64,000 nt of DNA from CAYNVS01 sp964400725 (GCA_964400725.1 CAYNVS010000006.1:59173-123172); one strand, 5' to 3'; numbered from the stretch's first letter, positions 16,628-27,844 are shown. Notes: generated by a model not told the origin, from the sequence alone. Made by a program: numbers and translations.

Positions 16628-19600
16628 TTATACTCCTTTTAATTTTTTTCTTCTTGTTAGCATTATCGCAACTGCAATAACGACCCAAACCGTCCAAATC
16701 GCGCCGCCCGACGCGCATCCGCCTCCGCTTTTAACCTTCGTCGGAGAGGTTTCTTTATCAAGCTGAGAGTCGGTCGTCAAATCAACCGAGTCGGCGTTTT
16801 CTTCTTCAAGCGCGGCTTCGTCGTCAGCGTCGGCCTCTATGAAGTCGGGAGCCTCTATTTCGTAATCGTTTTCATCCGTTTCTATTTCTCCGCCTTCGAA
16901 GTCCAATTCTTCGCCTTCAAACTCAAAGTCAACGTCGCCGTCTCTTTCCGATGGGTCTATTGCGACGACCCGCGTTTCCGCAAAATCTTTCGAACCGTTG
17001 AAATCTTCGACTGTCATTTTTACTTCATAAGTTCCGGCGTCCTCTATAGTTATCTCCTCTTCCGCGCTGCGATCGCAGTTTTCAATCTCCGCGGCGGGTT
17101 CGCCGTTCGCCTCGAAGCTGCATTTCAAAGGCGCGAGCCCGCCTGAAATAAGCCACGAGAATTTCGTTTTAAGCGGAGCGAATCCTTCGCTCGGATAGGC
17201 GGCAAGGCTCTCGATTTTCAACTTCTCTACTTTCTTAATTCCTTTGCCCGTAAGCGTAACCGCAATTGACGGGTTCTGCGGATCGTTCGACAGAATAAGA
17301 AGGAATGCGGTCGTTTCCCCATCTACAGAAGGCTTATAGGCCAAATTTATTTCGCACGTTGAATTAGGCGCAATCGGCGCGGAAAGGCAATTTTCGGAAG
17401 CGATGGAATATATAGACGCCAAAGAGGTCGGGGCTATCATCAACGACCAGACGGACAAAGCGGCTCCGCCTAAGTTGCTTACCGCCGCGCTTGCGCTCTT
17501 GGCTTCGCCGCCGGCAACCGCCTCGCCGAAATTAATTTCCGTTTTGTCCGCCGATATTTTAGGCTGCACCGGCGAAAAAGTCGCCCGCACGGTCATGCTG
17601 CGGTTCAGAGAAGCGACGACGAGAGGATTTGCCGCGCCGCCCGCGTCTATTCCCCATTTTGTAAATTCGTAACCCGATTCCGCCTGAGCGAGAAGCTCTA
17701 ATCTTGAGCCGTCCCGCAGCTCAATCGAGCAGACGCCGGGACAGTCGATGCCGCTCCCCGAAACTCTTCCTTTGCCTTCGATGGCTACGCCTATTCTTCG
17801 TTTTACGACGGGAGATACGACCACCTCAACGACGTTCGAGTAGCCGCTTTCCGCGCAAATAGTAACGGCCTTCATGCGGTAATAAAATTTAGCGGCTGCG
17901 GCAACTTGCCGCGAAATAGGCGCGTCGGCGGAAATAATCCGCGGAGCGTTAAAAGAATTATCGTCCGACTCCTCAAGAACGAATCCGACCGCCCATTGCG
18001 GCGAAGAATGCGAGAACGAATACTCCTGCCCCGACTCCACGCTGGCCGAGGAAACGGAAAGTTCGGGAGCTGCGGGTTTTACGCACGCAAAGAGCGCGGC
18101 GATATTCGCGTCGTCGGAAACCTTGAACGCAAGCGGGTTTGCCGTTGACGTTTCGCCTCGCGGCAAAATCCAACTTACAAATTCATAAGCGTCGGCGGGT
18201 TTTGCTTTCAACGAAACTTCGCTTCCTTCGACAAATTCTTTCCCGCACTTTCCGGGACAGGAAATACCGTCTCCTTCGACGCTCCCCTCCCCTTGCAGAG
18301 ATACCGAAACGTTGTAAAATTTCAACGCTTCCACTTTGACTAAAACGGTATTCGACCACTGACTTTCGCCGCACTCCGACAAAGCCTTGACGCGGTAATA
18401 AAAGTCCGCGTCGGTCTCGACTTCGCGGACGTACTCGGCTTCGGTTCCGGTCGTTTCGCGCGTTAGAGCCGACGAAAAATCTTCGTACTGAGATTCTTCT
18501 ATCACGTAAGACGCGGCCGTCTCGACCAAACTCCACGTTATTTTATATGGCGTTTTAGTTTTTACCGAAACCGCCGAAGAAGAGGCCTGAGGCGCATCGA
18601 CAGATTTACAAACAAAATCAGCGAAGAGATTTGCGTCCTTCGTAATCGAAAAATCGGCGCGCGGATTGGAGCCGACGAACGCTCCGCGCCAGCCTGCGAA
18701 CTCAAATCCCGCATTTGGGGACGCCTGAAGCGAAACGACCGAGCCCGCGAAGATTTCCGCGTCGCATTTGCCGGGGCAGTTAATTTCTCCGCCCGTTATG
18801 CCGCCGCCGTTTTCCGGCGCGACCGCCGCGCGCAATTTCACTTTCGGCGTCTCGTCTACAGAAAACTGGAACGAAACGAAGTCGTCGATTTGAGCGCCGT
18901 CAACGCCGAAAGGAACGGCTTCTATTTCAACCAAATGCGTTCCCGCATGACCGGAAGCCCAGCGCAGCGGAATTACTGCCCTGCCGGCTCCGTTCGAAAA
19001 AGCGATTCCTTCGTAAACCTTAACTTTATCGATTAATATATTGACGGCCGCGGCTCCGCTCAAACTGCCTCCGTTGAACAAAGCAAATTCCAGTTCCACG
19101 TCGCTTTCTGGACGCGGCGCGCCGACCGGATAAAGCGACGCCTGAGAAACGGCGAAACCGCTCTTTCGCCTTTCGTTCTCGGCCATGCCGCAAAGCAAAG
19201 CGTCCGCATCGAGCTGAGAGGCGGCAGCTACAAAGCGTTTAACGTCGAACAGAACTACCGTCAACTTGAAGTCGTAAACTGAAGAATATTGGCCGGGATT
19301 CATGTTATACGAATTGAAAGCTATTTCGTTTTTCGCGTCCGCGCCGTAATTTAGGCGGTAAGGATTAATCGCGTAATAATAACTGCCTCTGGGAACTGCG
19401 CTTCTGAAGTTTGCGACGAGCCAATCGTTGACAAAAACGTCGAGATCGTGCGGCTCAACGGCAGTCATCGGCTTGAAATGAAATCCCGCAAACGCGCTCG
19501 CCGTTTCTTCGGGAAGAGCGTTGGACGGAGTGGGAACGGTCGTCGAGACGCGCGGTTTATTCGTGTAAAACCAGTCGGAGCCGTAGGACGACTCTTCAAA

Positions 19601-22600
19601 CATTCCTTTCTCTATGCCCGAAGCGCAGTCCTTTGAAAAAAGTTTTAACCTCTCGCGCAGCGCGCCCGAAGCCGTTTTCAGCGTCGATAACGGCGTTTCC
19701 ATGGAAGAGATTAAATCTAAAATCCACGCCGTTCTATTTTCGAAAGAAAGATTTTTCTTCGTTTCGTCCGAAGCCGCGCAGCCTTCTATATCGTCCTGAG
19801 CGGTTTTAAAAAGTTTGTAAAGACTTTCGGCACCCTGCGCGGCGCTTTCAAAATAACGCGAAAGCCTGTGGGCATGCGCGCTTCCGGCGGATTTGATGAT
19901 CAGCTTTGCCAAGCGTCCTAAATCGTCGTAAACGCTAGCCGCAAATTTGAACGAAACCTCTCCGTCCACGATTTTCAATTCGTCCGAAACTTCAAATATT
20001 CCGACGCCCGCCTCTATTTCTTCGCTCGTCGGAGAATAAGAGGAAGGTTCTCGAATATCGACGACGAATGAAACGTAAGAGCCGCCGCCGTCGAACGAAA
20101 CGTCGAAAGACTCGTAATTCTCTAGCGACTCTTTAATCGTCGTTTTAACCGGAGAAAGGTCTGAGCCGCAAAGCGCGTCTCCCAGCGAGCCTTCGTATAT
20201 AGCGTCCCCTTCGTCAAGCTCAAACGACAGCTCTTTTTGCGCTTCGAATCCTCCGCCGACGACTTTAACCAAACCGTAAAGCGGCTTAAAATCGGCCGAT
20301 AATATGGGCGCGACTGAAAATTCCGCGTAGGAGCCGGCCGCCAAACGGCCGTGAGAAATCGAAGGCGAAATCAACGCCTTTCCGGCAAGCTCGTCAGAAA
20401 GCGAAACGGCCAAATCGTAAACCGCGTCCGCCTTATTGTTTACGCGCAGCGTCTTTTTCAACGTCGCGGGATCGGCGGCGACTTCGACGATTTCAAACTC
20501 CGCGCGCGTCTCCGATACGTTTACGACGATTAAAGCGAAGTCTTTTATAGTCTGCGTTTCGCCCGCGCTTTCAAGCTCGACGCCGAACGAATAGACGGCT
20601 TCTTTTGCGTCTTGAGCGAATATCAGCAAATCAAACGACGTCGTTTCGCCGCCGCGAAGAAGAAGTTTTATTTCCTCTCCCTGATTCGTTTCAGAAGAGT
20701 AAAGCGAAACGGGCAAATCTTCGGGCGCTTCGGGAATAAAGATTTTCACTTCGCGGGCGTTCGAGTCGTTGTTCGAAACCGAGACTACGCACCGCTGAGC
20801 CGCTTCCTTACGAACAGTATAGCGGAATTCCTTTTGGGTAAAATAAACGCCGTTTGCTATTCTGAATTTTCGCGTCTCGGACGAAGCCTTGCCATAGGCG
20901 GATTCGCTCTCAACGTAAAACTCGTACGTAGAGTCCCAAAGCAAATCGGCAAGCTCCGCGCTGTGCCAAGTTCCTCCGCCTGCGTCCATGGAAATCCATT
21001 GCCGACTTCCTAGGAGCCTGTAATATACGATGCCCGTCGAGGGAACGTTGGCTCGCCAGAAAACGACGACCTTGTTGGACGCCGATAACCAGCCGTCGGA
21101 GGGAGAAAGAGCCGAAATAATCGGTTCGGCGATAACTTCAAGCGAAGAGTCCGCAGAACGGGCGCCTTGCATCGCGCCGGTCGAAACGACCGCTTCCGGA
21201 CGGTAAAGGCCGGTCGCGTCAAAAGGGCCTATCGAGAGAGGAATGGAAATCGTCTGACCCGCGGAAATTAAAGCCCGCAGGGGATTTACGTGAACCCATG
21301 CCGAAGGAACGCCTCCAATCTGCGCGTCGAAAAACTCCGCGGTCGAAAGTTTGTTGGATATTTTCAAAGAATAAACCGCGTAGCCGCCGAGACTTCCTCG
21401 CGCGCTAGAAGGATCGAGAGAAACGGAAAACGGCTCGCCAACGTTGAGCGTCATTTCCGCGGAGGCTCCCAGACCGGGGACGCTCGCGCTTTGGGCCTTC
21501 AAAATAATCTTATATACGCCGGGCTTAGATTCGGTCGCCTTTATTAACGCGCCCGCTTCGCCCCATTCAGGCGCGGACGCTTCGTTTCGGTCTATGCTCA
21601 AAGAGCCGACGCCGTCGGGATTTTCCAATTCCAGCTTTATTACGTCCGCGGACGGCTGCATGTTTTTAATCGTCAGCGCAAATTCGGCTTCTTGAAGCGG
21701 AGAAGCCTGAATCCAACGCGGTTGAACCAACAGCTTTATTTCGCGGGAATTGCGTATCTCAAACGGCCCGAAGTACCCCTCCCCTTTCGCTCCGCGCTCG
21801 TCGAAAACCACGGCGCGCAGACGGTAAAAGCCGTCGGAAGCGGACGAACTGTCCCATTGCTCGGAGCCGGAGGCCGTTAAATTCGTTAAAATAGGAACCT
21901 CGGCGTTCCCAAGCAGATAAATATTAGTCGGCAAAAGCGTTAAACCGTCCGGGTGGCTCGCGTTCCATGAAATAGTCTTGACGCCGCTAACAGGTTTGCC
22001 GTCCCAGCCGTCAATTTGCGCCGAAATTACGGGACGCCGCGTTACGCGCGGCAAAACCTGAACTATCGCGTTGTTCGTCTCGTCGCTCTCCTCTACCGCA
22101 AATTTCGCGTCGACCGCAACCGCCGCCGTCCAATCGCCGGGCGATGGCCGCCATTCAAAATAAAGAGTAAACTCTTCCTGAGGCTCTATGTAGCCGATTG
22201 TCTGCGAAGACGCGGCAAAGCCGTTAAGCGACAAAACGACCTCAAACGGTATTCGAGTGGCTCCGCCGCCTGCGTTTGCGACTTTCGCCGAAAAATGAGC
22301 CGTCTTGCCGACAACCAGCTCTTTAGGATCGTAGGTAAAATCGGAGATTACAAGGTCGGGCGTTAAAACGCTCGGAAGAGCTCCTTCCGACGAGTTGTTT
22401 GAGTAATCGCTCTCTGTCAACGCTTTGTTTTCGTTTACCGCTACTTTATAAGTATGCGGCCCCGCCGAAATTTTATACGGCGGAGAATTCGTGATTTGTT
22501 TAGCCTCTCCGACGCCGAGACCGGACGACAGAGCATTCGCGCTGACTAAAGAGCCGTCAACATAAACCGAAACTACCGGCGGAGACGCGCACGCGCCTTC

Positions 22601-25600
22601 TCCCGCGTTTTTAACCGTTATTGTAAAATAAACGTCCTCGCCTTGAACCGGATCAAGCGGACGAAACGAAACTTCTTCCATGACAAAATCGGGAACTTTA
22701 ACGTCGAAGCCGCCCGCCGCGGAAATGTTGTCGCTCTCGTCGCTCTCGTCGATTTCGTTAAGCGGATCAACAGATGCGAACAGCGAGCTCTTGCCAGCCT
22801 TCGCCCTCCATTTCAAACGCAAAAGAGCTTTATCGCCGTTTGCGTTAAAGTTGGTTACGCGCGCGAAATCCGCGACGCTCTCTCCGTCCATCAGCCTTAC
22901 GTAAAAACTTTTTAACGTAGAACCGGCGCCGGCGTTGCCGATCGCGACCGTAAACTCTACAATCTGCCCCAGAATAGGCGAAACGACGTCCGCCGAAACG
23001 CTCTCCAAAACAAGGTTGGGGAATGGAACCGTAGCGGCGATTTTTTCCAGCTTGTTGTTAGTTTCGTCCGACTCCGCTATCGCGCCGCCGGAATCTGCGG
23101 TCGCGACGACGACAATCGCGCCCGATTGAACTTCAATCTTAAATTCCGCGGACGTCTCCGCGCCGCCTTCAAGGCCGCCCTTGACTAAAAAGGTTTGAAG
23201 CGCGCCTTTAATTTCCAAGGAAATTTTAAAGTCGGAGAAAACCGACGCCCCCTTGTTGGCCGCAACGACGATAATCTTTCCCTGCTGTCCTTGAACGGCG
23301 TTCGCGGGCTCAAGATAGGCGTCCTTAACGTAAAGGTCTGGGTAATCCGGGGCGGGAAGAGAAATCGTCATAGAGTTGTTCGTTTCGTCGCTCTCGTCCG
23401 CAACGTTAGATAAATCGGCCGTCATTGTCGCGGAATGAGCTCCGGGCTGCGCTTTCCATACGAACGAGACGGGCGCTTCCTCGCCCGGCAGCAGCGCCGT
23501 AGAAATTGCCGAAGTCGCGTACGCGACGCCGTCTATGGCTAATCCGACCGTAACCGGCTTTGCAAGCGGCCCTAACCCGACGTTCTTAACGTAGGCCGTA
23601 ATGGATACGTTTTGCCCCGCGAAAACGCCGCTATTCGGATTTACGTCGGCGCTTGAAACGATTAAATCGGGAGGAGGCCCTTCCGTTATAAAGCTCCATA
23701 CCGGTCCGGAAGTCGTTTCGCCCATTGAATCGCGCGCCGCAACCCGCCAGAAATACCTCGCTCCCTGCGATAGAGAAGAAACTTCGAGAGAGTTCGCCGC
23801 TAGTCCCGCCGCGGCGGGCTCCATCGCGTCCGCCGACGCGCCTAAAAATACGTCGTAAACGACCGTGTCCCACGGATTGGGATCGCCGCCGAGCCAAGAC
23901 AACGCAAGCGTTCCGTCGTTCGTTTTCACGCCGGCCGCCATGTGGGAAGGCGTCGGGAATGTCGGCGCGTAAGGCGCCAGATTATACGGAGGCTCTTCGA
24001 CGCAATCCGAGACTTTTTCAAGCCAAGGAGAGACGAAAGCCGCGCCGTTGACGTCGTTTGCGCCGGGACCGGACGAGCCGCCCCACCAGTTTCCGGAAGC
24101 CTCGACCGGATAGTTTGAACTTTCAACGGAAAGTTCCCATTTCGTATTGGCGATGAAATTGTTGTTCTTTAAAACCGGGTCGGCGGCGTTTATCACTCGC
24201 ACGCCGACCGAGTTGTCTTTAAAATTATTGCATTCCAATTTCGCGCCGTCCGCGCCGTTGCCGCTTACCGTTACGCCCGCGCCGGACGAGTTTTGAAAAG
24301 AGTTGCGGTACAGTTTTAACGCAATTTCGCTCATAGTTAGGTTTGCGCTCCCGTTATAGCCGCCGTACTCTATTACCGCGTATTCAAGCGAAGTGTCTGC
24401 GGACTTTGCGTATTGCGTGAAATTAAGCCCCGACCAATCGCCGGCCTTGGGAAACGCTTTTGCCGAGGTGAAATAAATCGGCGAGTCCGCGCCGCCGTTT
24501 GCGACCAACGCGCCATAGTAAACGTTGCTGTAGTACGAGCCGCCGATAGTCATTCCCGCGCCGTTTGCAAACCTAACGTAAACGTTCGGCTCGATTGTAA
24601 GCGTAGTCTTAGCGCCGTTCGACGCCCCGACGACCGAAACGGATCCGCTTACTTCGTAGTCCATTCCTTGACGCCGCCAAAGCGAATCGACGGTAAGAGA
24701 GCCTCCGCGTATTTGTATACGTCCCGTACCGCCGTTTCCTGCGGTCAAACCGGAGCCGTTGGGGTGAACTGAAATCGCCGCCGAGCCGAGGTTTTCAAAT
24801 AAATTGCTAAATATTTTCGAGCCGGTCGAGGAGTCGTCAGCGTAAATTCCGAAACCTGACCCGTTTTTGATTCTGGAGTTTTTAATCGTAACCGACGCGC
24901 TTGCCGCGTAAACGTTTGCGCCGTAAGTAGCTCCCGCGTATTCTATAACCGCGTTGTCTATTACGCACTCGGCGTCAATCGCCTGATCGCGGTAATAAAC
25001 GCCGCTCCAGTCTCCCGGCGCCGGTTTGGCCGCGTCCGAGGTAAAAACCACCGGCTCTTGACTCGTTCCAACGGCTTTAAGACCGCCGTAATAAACGTTG
25101 CTGTAATAGGTGTAACCAACAAAAAGTCCGGAACCGGGGACGAATTTCAAAACGACGCCGGGCTCTAAAGTAAGCGTCGCGCTTCCGCCGTTAGACGCGC
25201 CGCCGATCGTTAAATTGCCCAAAATAGCGTAATGAGCGTTTTGGTTTGGCCACGCAACGCTCAAATTTAAGGTTCCGCCGTAAACCTCTATTGCGTCGCG
25301 GACGTTTCCCCAAATTATATTGCCTGATACGGACAAATTGCTTCCAAGCCGCATCGCGCTTCCGCCGTTGTCGTAGATTTTATTGCCGATAAAAATGGGC
25401 AGCCCTTGGTTGTCAGCCTGAAATACGCCGTGCTTTGCGTTGCCGTAAATTTCGTTGCCCGCGCCTTCGCCGCCTATCTCCGAGTAGGACGTTCCGGCGA
25501 TATAAATTCCGTGGCCGCTTCCGTAGCGAATTACCGAATTTTTTACCGGAAAAGAGGCGTTGTTTACGTAAAGATTCGCGCCGTAAGATGCTCCGCCGTA

Positions 25601-27844
25601 TTCAATCACCGCGCGGTCTATAACGGTCGCGGAGTCGTTGGTTTGGTCTTGAAAGTATATCGCGCTCCAATAGCCTGGCGACGGCGCCGGCGAATCCGCA
25701 GTGAAGAAAACGGGGCGGCCTGACGTTCCAACGGCCTTCAGAGCTCCGTAATAGACGTTGCTGTAATAGGTGTAACCTAAAAAAAGGCCGGCTCCGGAAA
25801 CGAATTTCAAAACGACGCCGGGTTCTAAAGTAAGAGTCGCGCTTGCGCCGTTCGACGCTCCCCCCACTGTGATATTGCTCAAAACGACATACGGCGCGCT
25901 CTCGTCCCGCCACGACGCGGTTTTGTTGAGAGTTCCGCCGTAAACCTCTATTACGTCGCGGCCGTTTCCGCTTATTTTGTTGCCGTAAACGTCAAGGTTC
26001 GTTCCGACCCGCAGCGCGCTTCCGCCGTTGCCGAGAATTTCGTTGCCGATAATCGACGGCAGCCCTTGGTTGTCCGCTTGAAATAAGCCGTATTTTGCGT
26101 TGCCGTAAATTTTATTTCCGGCTCCCGCGCCGCCGACGACCGAATAGCACTCCCCCGCAAAATAAATTCCGTGGCCGCTTCCGTAACGGATTTCCGAATT
26201 CTTAATTGGAAACGCCGCCGAATTTAAGTAAATTCCCGCGGCGTACGACGCGCCGGCATATTCTATTATCGCGCGGTCGATGGACGTTTTCGCGCTTTTA
26301 GTCTGCAGCTGAAAATACAGCGCGCCCCAGTCGCCGGGGTTTGGCGTCTGCGACGCCGAAGTAAAAAGTATCGGCTTATCTTCGGTTCCCTCGGCCTTCA
26401 ACGCGCCGTAATATACGTTGCTGTAATACGAATACCCTACGAATATCGACGTTCCGGCACGCATGTACAGCTTCACGCCCGGCTCAATCGTTAAAACCGC
26501 CGTCTGTCCGCTCTGCGCGTGCCTTACGGTTATATTGCCGAGCAGTTCGTAATCGAGAGGCTGAAGACGCCAAAGCGCGTCGGCCACCGTCATGTCGCCG
26601 CCCCGGACGTAAATTCTGCCGTCGCCGTAATTGCCTTCTAAAAGGTTTACGCCGTTGGGAAGAACGGAAATAGGGGCGTTTTGGTTTGCGGCGAATTTAT
26701 TGCGCGCAATCGTCATTCCCGTCGATCCATCGTCGCAATAGATACCGTAGCCGCGTCCGTAACGTATTTCATTGTCCGCAAACGAGAAGTTTGCGCTCGC
26801 CGCATAAACGCTCGCGCCGTAAGACGCTCCGGCGTACTCTATAATCGTTCGACTTAAAGAAGTTTTCGCGCCGTTAGTCTGCGGCTGAAAATACAGCGCG
26901 CCCCAATCGCCGGGGTTTGGCGTCTGCGACGCCGAAGTAAAGAGTATAGGCTTATCTTCGGTTCCCTCGGCCTTCAACGCGCCGTAATATACGTTGCTGT
27001 AATACGAATACCCTACGAATATCGACGTTCCGGCACGCATGTACAGCTTCACGCCCGGCTCAATCGTTAAAACCGCCGTCTGTCCGCTCTGCGCGTGCCT
27101 TACGGTTATATTGCCGAGCAGTTCGTAATCGAGAGGCTGAAGACGCCAAAGCGCGTCGGCCACCGTCATGTCGCCGCCCCGGACGTAAATTCTGCCGTCG
27201 CCGTAATTGCCTTCTAAAAGGTTTACGCCGTTGGGAAGAACGGAAATAGGGGCGTTTTGGTTTGCGGCGAATTTATTGCGCGCAATCGTCATTCCCGTCG
27301 ATCCATCGTCGCAATAGATACCGTAGCCGCGTCCGTAACGTATTTCATTGTCCGCAAACGAGAAGTTTGCGCTCGCCGCATAAACGCTCGCGCCGTAAGA
27401 CGCTCCGGCGTACTCTATTACAGCGTAATTGAACGAAGACTCCGCGTCGTTGGTTTGGTCGGTAAAATAAATTCCTTTCCAATAGGCTGCGTAAGGCTCC
27501 GAAGAGTTTGCGGTAAACAGAACCGGCTGGGACGACGTTCCGTTTACTTTAATCCAGCCGTAATAAACGTTGCTGTAATACGAATAACCCAAATCGATTC
27601 CAGCGTTCTTCTCAAACCGCAGTTCGACGCCGGCTTCGATTGTAAGACCGGCCGATTGTCCCGATTGGGATGCGAATATTCGCAGGTCGCCGGCAACGAT
27701 GTAAGGGCTGCCGTCTAAAGTCAAAGTCATATCGGCGCGCACGTCCCCGCCTATATAAGTCGCCGCGTTTGAAGAAAGCGGAAAAGCGGCGATAGCCGCT
27801 GCCGCAAACGCAAAAACGATAATTGTTTTTTTATAAAAGGTCAT
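16628..27844 (-). CDS. Giant secreted surface protein: beta-helix, CARDB, Fn3/InlB-like repeats, C-terminal sorting tag
   Basis: 3738 residues. The signal peptide ends near residue 28 (SSNAAT). Residues ~29-1280 are tandem right-handed beta-helix units with recurring YYSNVYYG and VIEYAGAS(Y)GA motifs, including a perfect duplication (separate entry). Then come an Fn3-like domain (~1290-1385) and five CARDB domains (~1385-1950; each starts PDL/PNL/PDF and carries a SDETNN-type turn). Next are several Ig/Fn3-like domains, and a helical stretch near 2700-2800. Three InlB-B-like repeats with the CPGKC or CPGVC motif alternate with Fn3-like units. An SPD-2/choice-of-anchor domain, a PKD-like domain, an acidic stalk (~3630-3695) and GGGC-TM-RRKK complete it. 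GAGG precedes the start. It lies 76 bases after the FGE lipoprotein gene and is probably in its operon. Likely a cell-surface adhesin or carbohydrate-binding filament; the ligand is unknown. Confidence 0.85.
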   Translation of the reverse strand: MTFYKKTIIVFAFAAAAIAAFPLSSNAATYIGGDVRADMTLTLDGSPYIVAGDLRIFASQSGQSAGLTIEAGVELRFEKNAGIDLGYSYYSNVYYGWIKVNGTSSQPVLFTANSSEPYAAYWKGIYFTDQTNDAESSFNYAVIEYAGASYGASVYAASANFSFADNEIRYGRGYGIYCDDGSTGMTIARNKFAANQNAPISVLPNGVNLLEGNYGDGRIYVRGGDMTVADALWRLQPLDYELLGNITVRHAQSGQTAVLTIEPGVKLYMRAGTSIFVGYSYYSNVYYGALKAEGTEDKPILFTSASQTPNPGDWGALYFQPQTNGAKTSLSRTIIEYAGASYGASVYAASANFSFADNEIRYGRGYGIYCDDGSTGMTIARNKFAANQNAPISVLPNGVNLLEGNYGDGRIYVRGGDMTVADALWRLQPLDYELLGNITVRHAQSGQTAVLTIEPGVKLYMRAGTSIFVGYSYYSNVYYGALKAEGTEDKPILFTSASQTPNPGDWGALYFQLQTKSAKTSIDRAIIEYAGASYAAGIYLNSAAFPIKNSEIRYGSGHGIYFAGECYSVVGGAGAGNKIYGNAKYGLFQADNQGLPSIIGNEILGNGGSALRVGTNLDVYGNKISGNGRDVIEVYGGTLNKTASWRDESAPYVVLSNITVGGASNGASATLTLEPGVVLKFVSGAGLFLGYTYYSNVYYGALKAVGTSGRPVFFTADSPAPSPGYWSAIYFQDQTNDSATVIDRAVIEYGGASYGANLYVNNASFPVKNSVIRYGSGHGIYIAGTSYSEIGGEGAGNEIYGNAKHGVFQADNQGLPIFIGNKIYDNGGSAMRLGSNLSVSGNIIWGNVRDAIEVYGGTLNLSVAWPNQNAHYAILGNLTIGGASNGGSATLTLEPGVVLKFVPGSGLFVGYTYYSNVYYGGLKAVGTSQEPVVFTSDAAKPAPGDWSGVYYRDQAIDAECVIDNAVIEYAGATYGANVYAASASVTIKNSRIKNGSGFGIYADDSSTGSKIFSNLFENLGSAAISVHPNGSGLTAGNGGTGRIQIRGGSLTVDSLWRRQGMDYEVSGSVSVVGASNGAKTTLTIEPNVYVRFANGAGMTIGGSYYSNVYYGALVANGGADSPIYFTSAKAFPKAGDWSGLNFTQYAKSADTSLEYAVIEYGGYNGSANLTMSEIALKLYRNSFQNSSGAGVTVSGNGADGAKLECNNFKDNSVGVRVINAADPVLKNNNFIANTKWELSVESSNYPVEASGNWWGGSSGPGANDVNGAAFVSPWLEKVSDCVEEPPYNLAPYAPTFPTPSHMAAGVKTNDGTLALSWLGGDPNPWDTVVYDVFLGASADAMEPAAAGLAANSLEVSSLSQGARYFWRVAARDSMGETTSGPVWSFITEGPPPDLIVSSADVNPNSGVFAGQNVSITAYVKNVGLGPLAKPVTVGLAIDGVAYATSAISTALLPGEEAPVSFVWKAQPGAHSATMTADLSNVADESDETNNSMTISLPAPDYPDLYVKDAYLEPANAVQGQQGKIIVVAANKGASVFSDFKISLEIKGALQTFLVKGGLEGGAETSAEFKIEVQSGAIVVVATADSGGAIAESDETNNKLEKIAATVPFPNLVLESVSADVVSPILGQIVEFTVAIGNAGAGSTLKSFYVRLMDGESVADFARVTNFNANGDKALLRLKWRAKAGKSSLFASVDPLNEIDESDESDNISAAGGFDVKVPDFVMEEVSFRPLDPVQGEDVYFTITVKNAGEGACASPPVVSVYVDGSLVSANALSSGLGVGEAKQITNSPPYKISAGPHTYKVAVNENKALTESDYSNNSSEGALPSVLTPDLVISDFTYDPKELVVGKTAHFSAKVANAGGGATRIPFEVVLSLNGFAASSQTIGYIEPQEEFTLYFEWRPSPGDWTAAVAVDAKFAVEESDETNNAIVQVLPRVTRRPVISAQIDGWDGKPVSGVKTISWNASHPDGLTLLPTNIYLLGNAEVPILTNLTASGSEQWDSSSASDGFYRLRAVVFDERGAKGEGYFGPFEIRNSREIKLLVQPRWIQASPLQEAEFALTIKNMQPSADVIKLELENPDGVGSLSIDRNEASAPEWGEAGALIKATESKPGVYKIILKAQSASVPGLGASAEMTLNVGEPFSVSLDPSSARGSLGGYAVYSLKISNKLSTAEFFDAQIGGVPSAWVHVNPLRALISAGQTISIPLSIGPFDATGLYRPEAVVSTGAMQGARSADSSLEVIAEPIISALSPSDGWLSASNKVVVFWRANVPSTGIVYYRLLGSRQWISMDAGGGTWHSAELADLLWDSTYEFYVESESAYGKASSETRKFRIANGVYFTQKEFRYTVRKEAAQRCVVSVSNNDSNAREVKIFIPEAPEDLPVSLYSSETNQGEEIKLLLRGGETTSFDLLIFAQDAKEAVYSFGVELESAGETQTIKDFALIVVNVSETRAEFEIVEVAADPATLKKTLRVNNKADAVYDLAVSLSDELAGKALISPSISHGRLAAGSYAEFSVAPILSADFKPLYGLVKVVGGGFEAQKELSFELDEGDAIYEGSLGDALCGSDLSPVKTTIKESLENYESFDVSFDGGGSYVSFVVDIREPSSYSPTSEEIEAGVGIFEVSDELKIVDGEVSFKFAASVYDDLGRLAKLIIKSAGSAHAHRLSRYFESAAQGAESLYKLFKTAQDDIEGCAASDETKKNLSFENRTAWILDLISSMETPLSTLKTASGALRERLKLFSKDCASGIEKGMFEESSYGSDWFYTNKPRVSTTVPTPSNALPEETASAFAGFHFKPMTAVEPHDLDVFVNDWLVANFRSAVPRGSYYYAINPYRLNYGADAKNEIAFNSYNMNPGQYSSVYDFKLTVVLFDVKRFVAAASQLDADALLCGMAENERRKSGFAVSQASLYPVGAPRPESDVELEFALFNGGSLSGAAAVNILIDKVKVYEGIAFSNGAGRAVIPLRWASGHAGTHLVEIEAVPFGVDGAQIDDFVSFQFSVDETPKVKLRAAVAPENGGGITGGEINCPGKCDAEIFAGSVVSLQASPNAGFEFAGWRGAFVGSNPRADFSITKDANLFADFVCKSVDAPQASSSAVSVKTKTPYKITWSLVETAASYVIEESQYEDFSSALTRETTGTEAEYVREVETDADFYYRVKALSECGESQWSNTVLVKVEALKFYNVSVSLQGEGSVEGDGISCPGKCGKEFVEGSEVSLKAKPADAYEFVSWILPRGETSTANPLAFKVSDDANIAALFACVKPAAPELSVSSASVESGQEYSFSHSSPQWAVGFVLEESDDNSFNAPRIISADAPISRQVAAAAKFYYRMKAVTICAESGYSNVVEVVVSPVVKRRIGVAIEGKGRVSGSGIDCPGVCSIELRDGSRLELLAQAESGYEFTKWGIDAGGAANPLVVASLNRSMTVRATFSPVQPKISADKTEINFGEAVAGGEAKSASAAVSNLGGAALSVWSLMIAPTSLASIYSIASENCLSAPIAPNSTCEINLAYKPSVDGETTAFLLILSNDPQNPSIAVTLTGKGIKKVEKLKIESLAAYPSEGFAPLKTKFSWLISGGLAPLKCSFEANGEPAAEIENCDRSAEEEITIEDAGTYEVKMTVEDFNGSKDFAETRVVAIDPSERDGDVDFEFEGEELDFEGGEIETDENDYEIEAPDFIEADADDEAALEEENADSVDLTTDSQLDKETSPTKVKSGGGCASGGAIWTVWVVIAVAIMLTRRKKLKGV
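26373..27418. repeat. Perfect 470-bp direct duplication within the beta-helix gene (period 576 bp)
   Basis: 26373-26842 and 26949-27418 are identical base for base where I compared them line by line. The flanking ~60 bases are near-identical with a few changes. The period is 576 bp, or 192 codons, so the reading frame is kept. Neighbouring beta-helix units (24.5-26.3 kb) are clearly diverged from these two, so this copy is recent or is kept identical by gene conversion. Confidence 0.93.
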
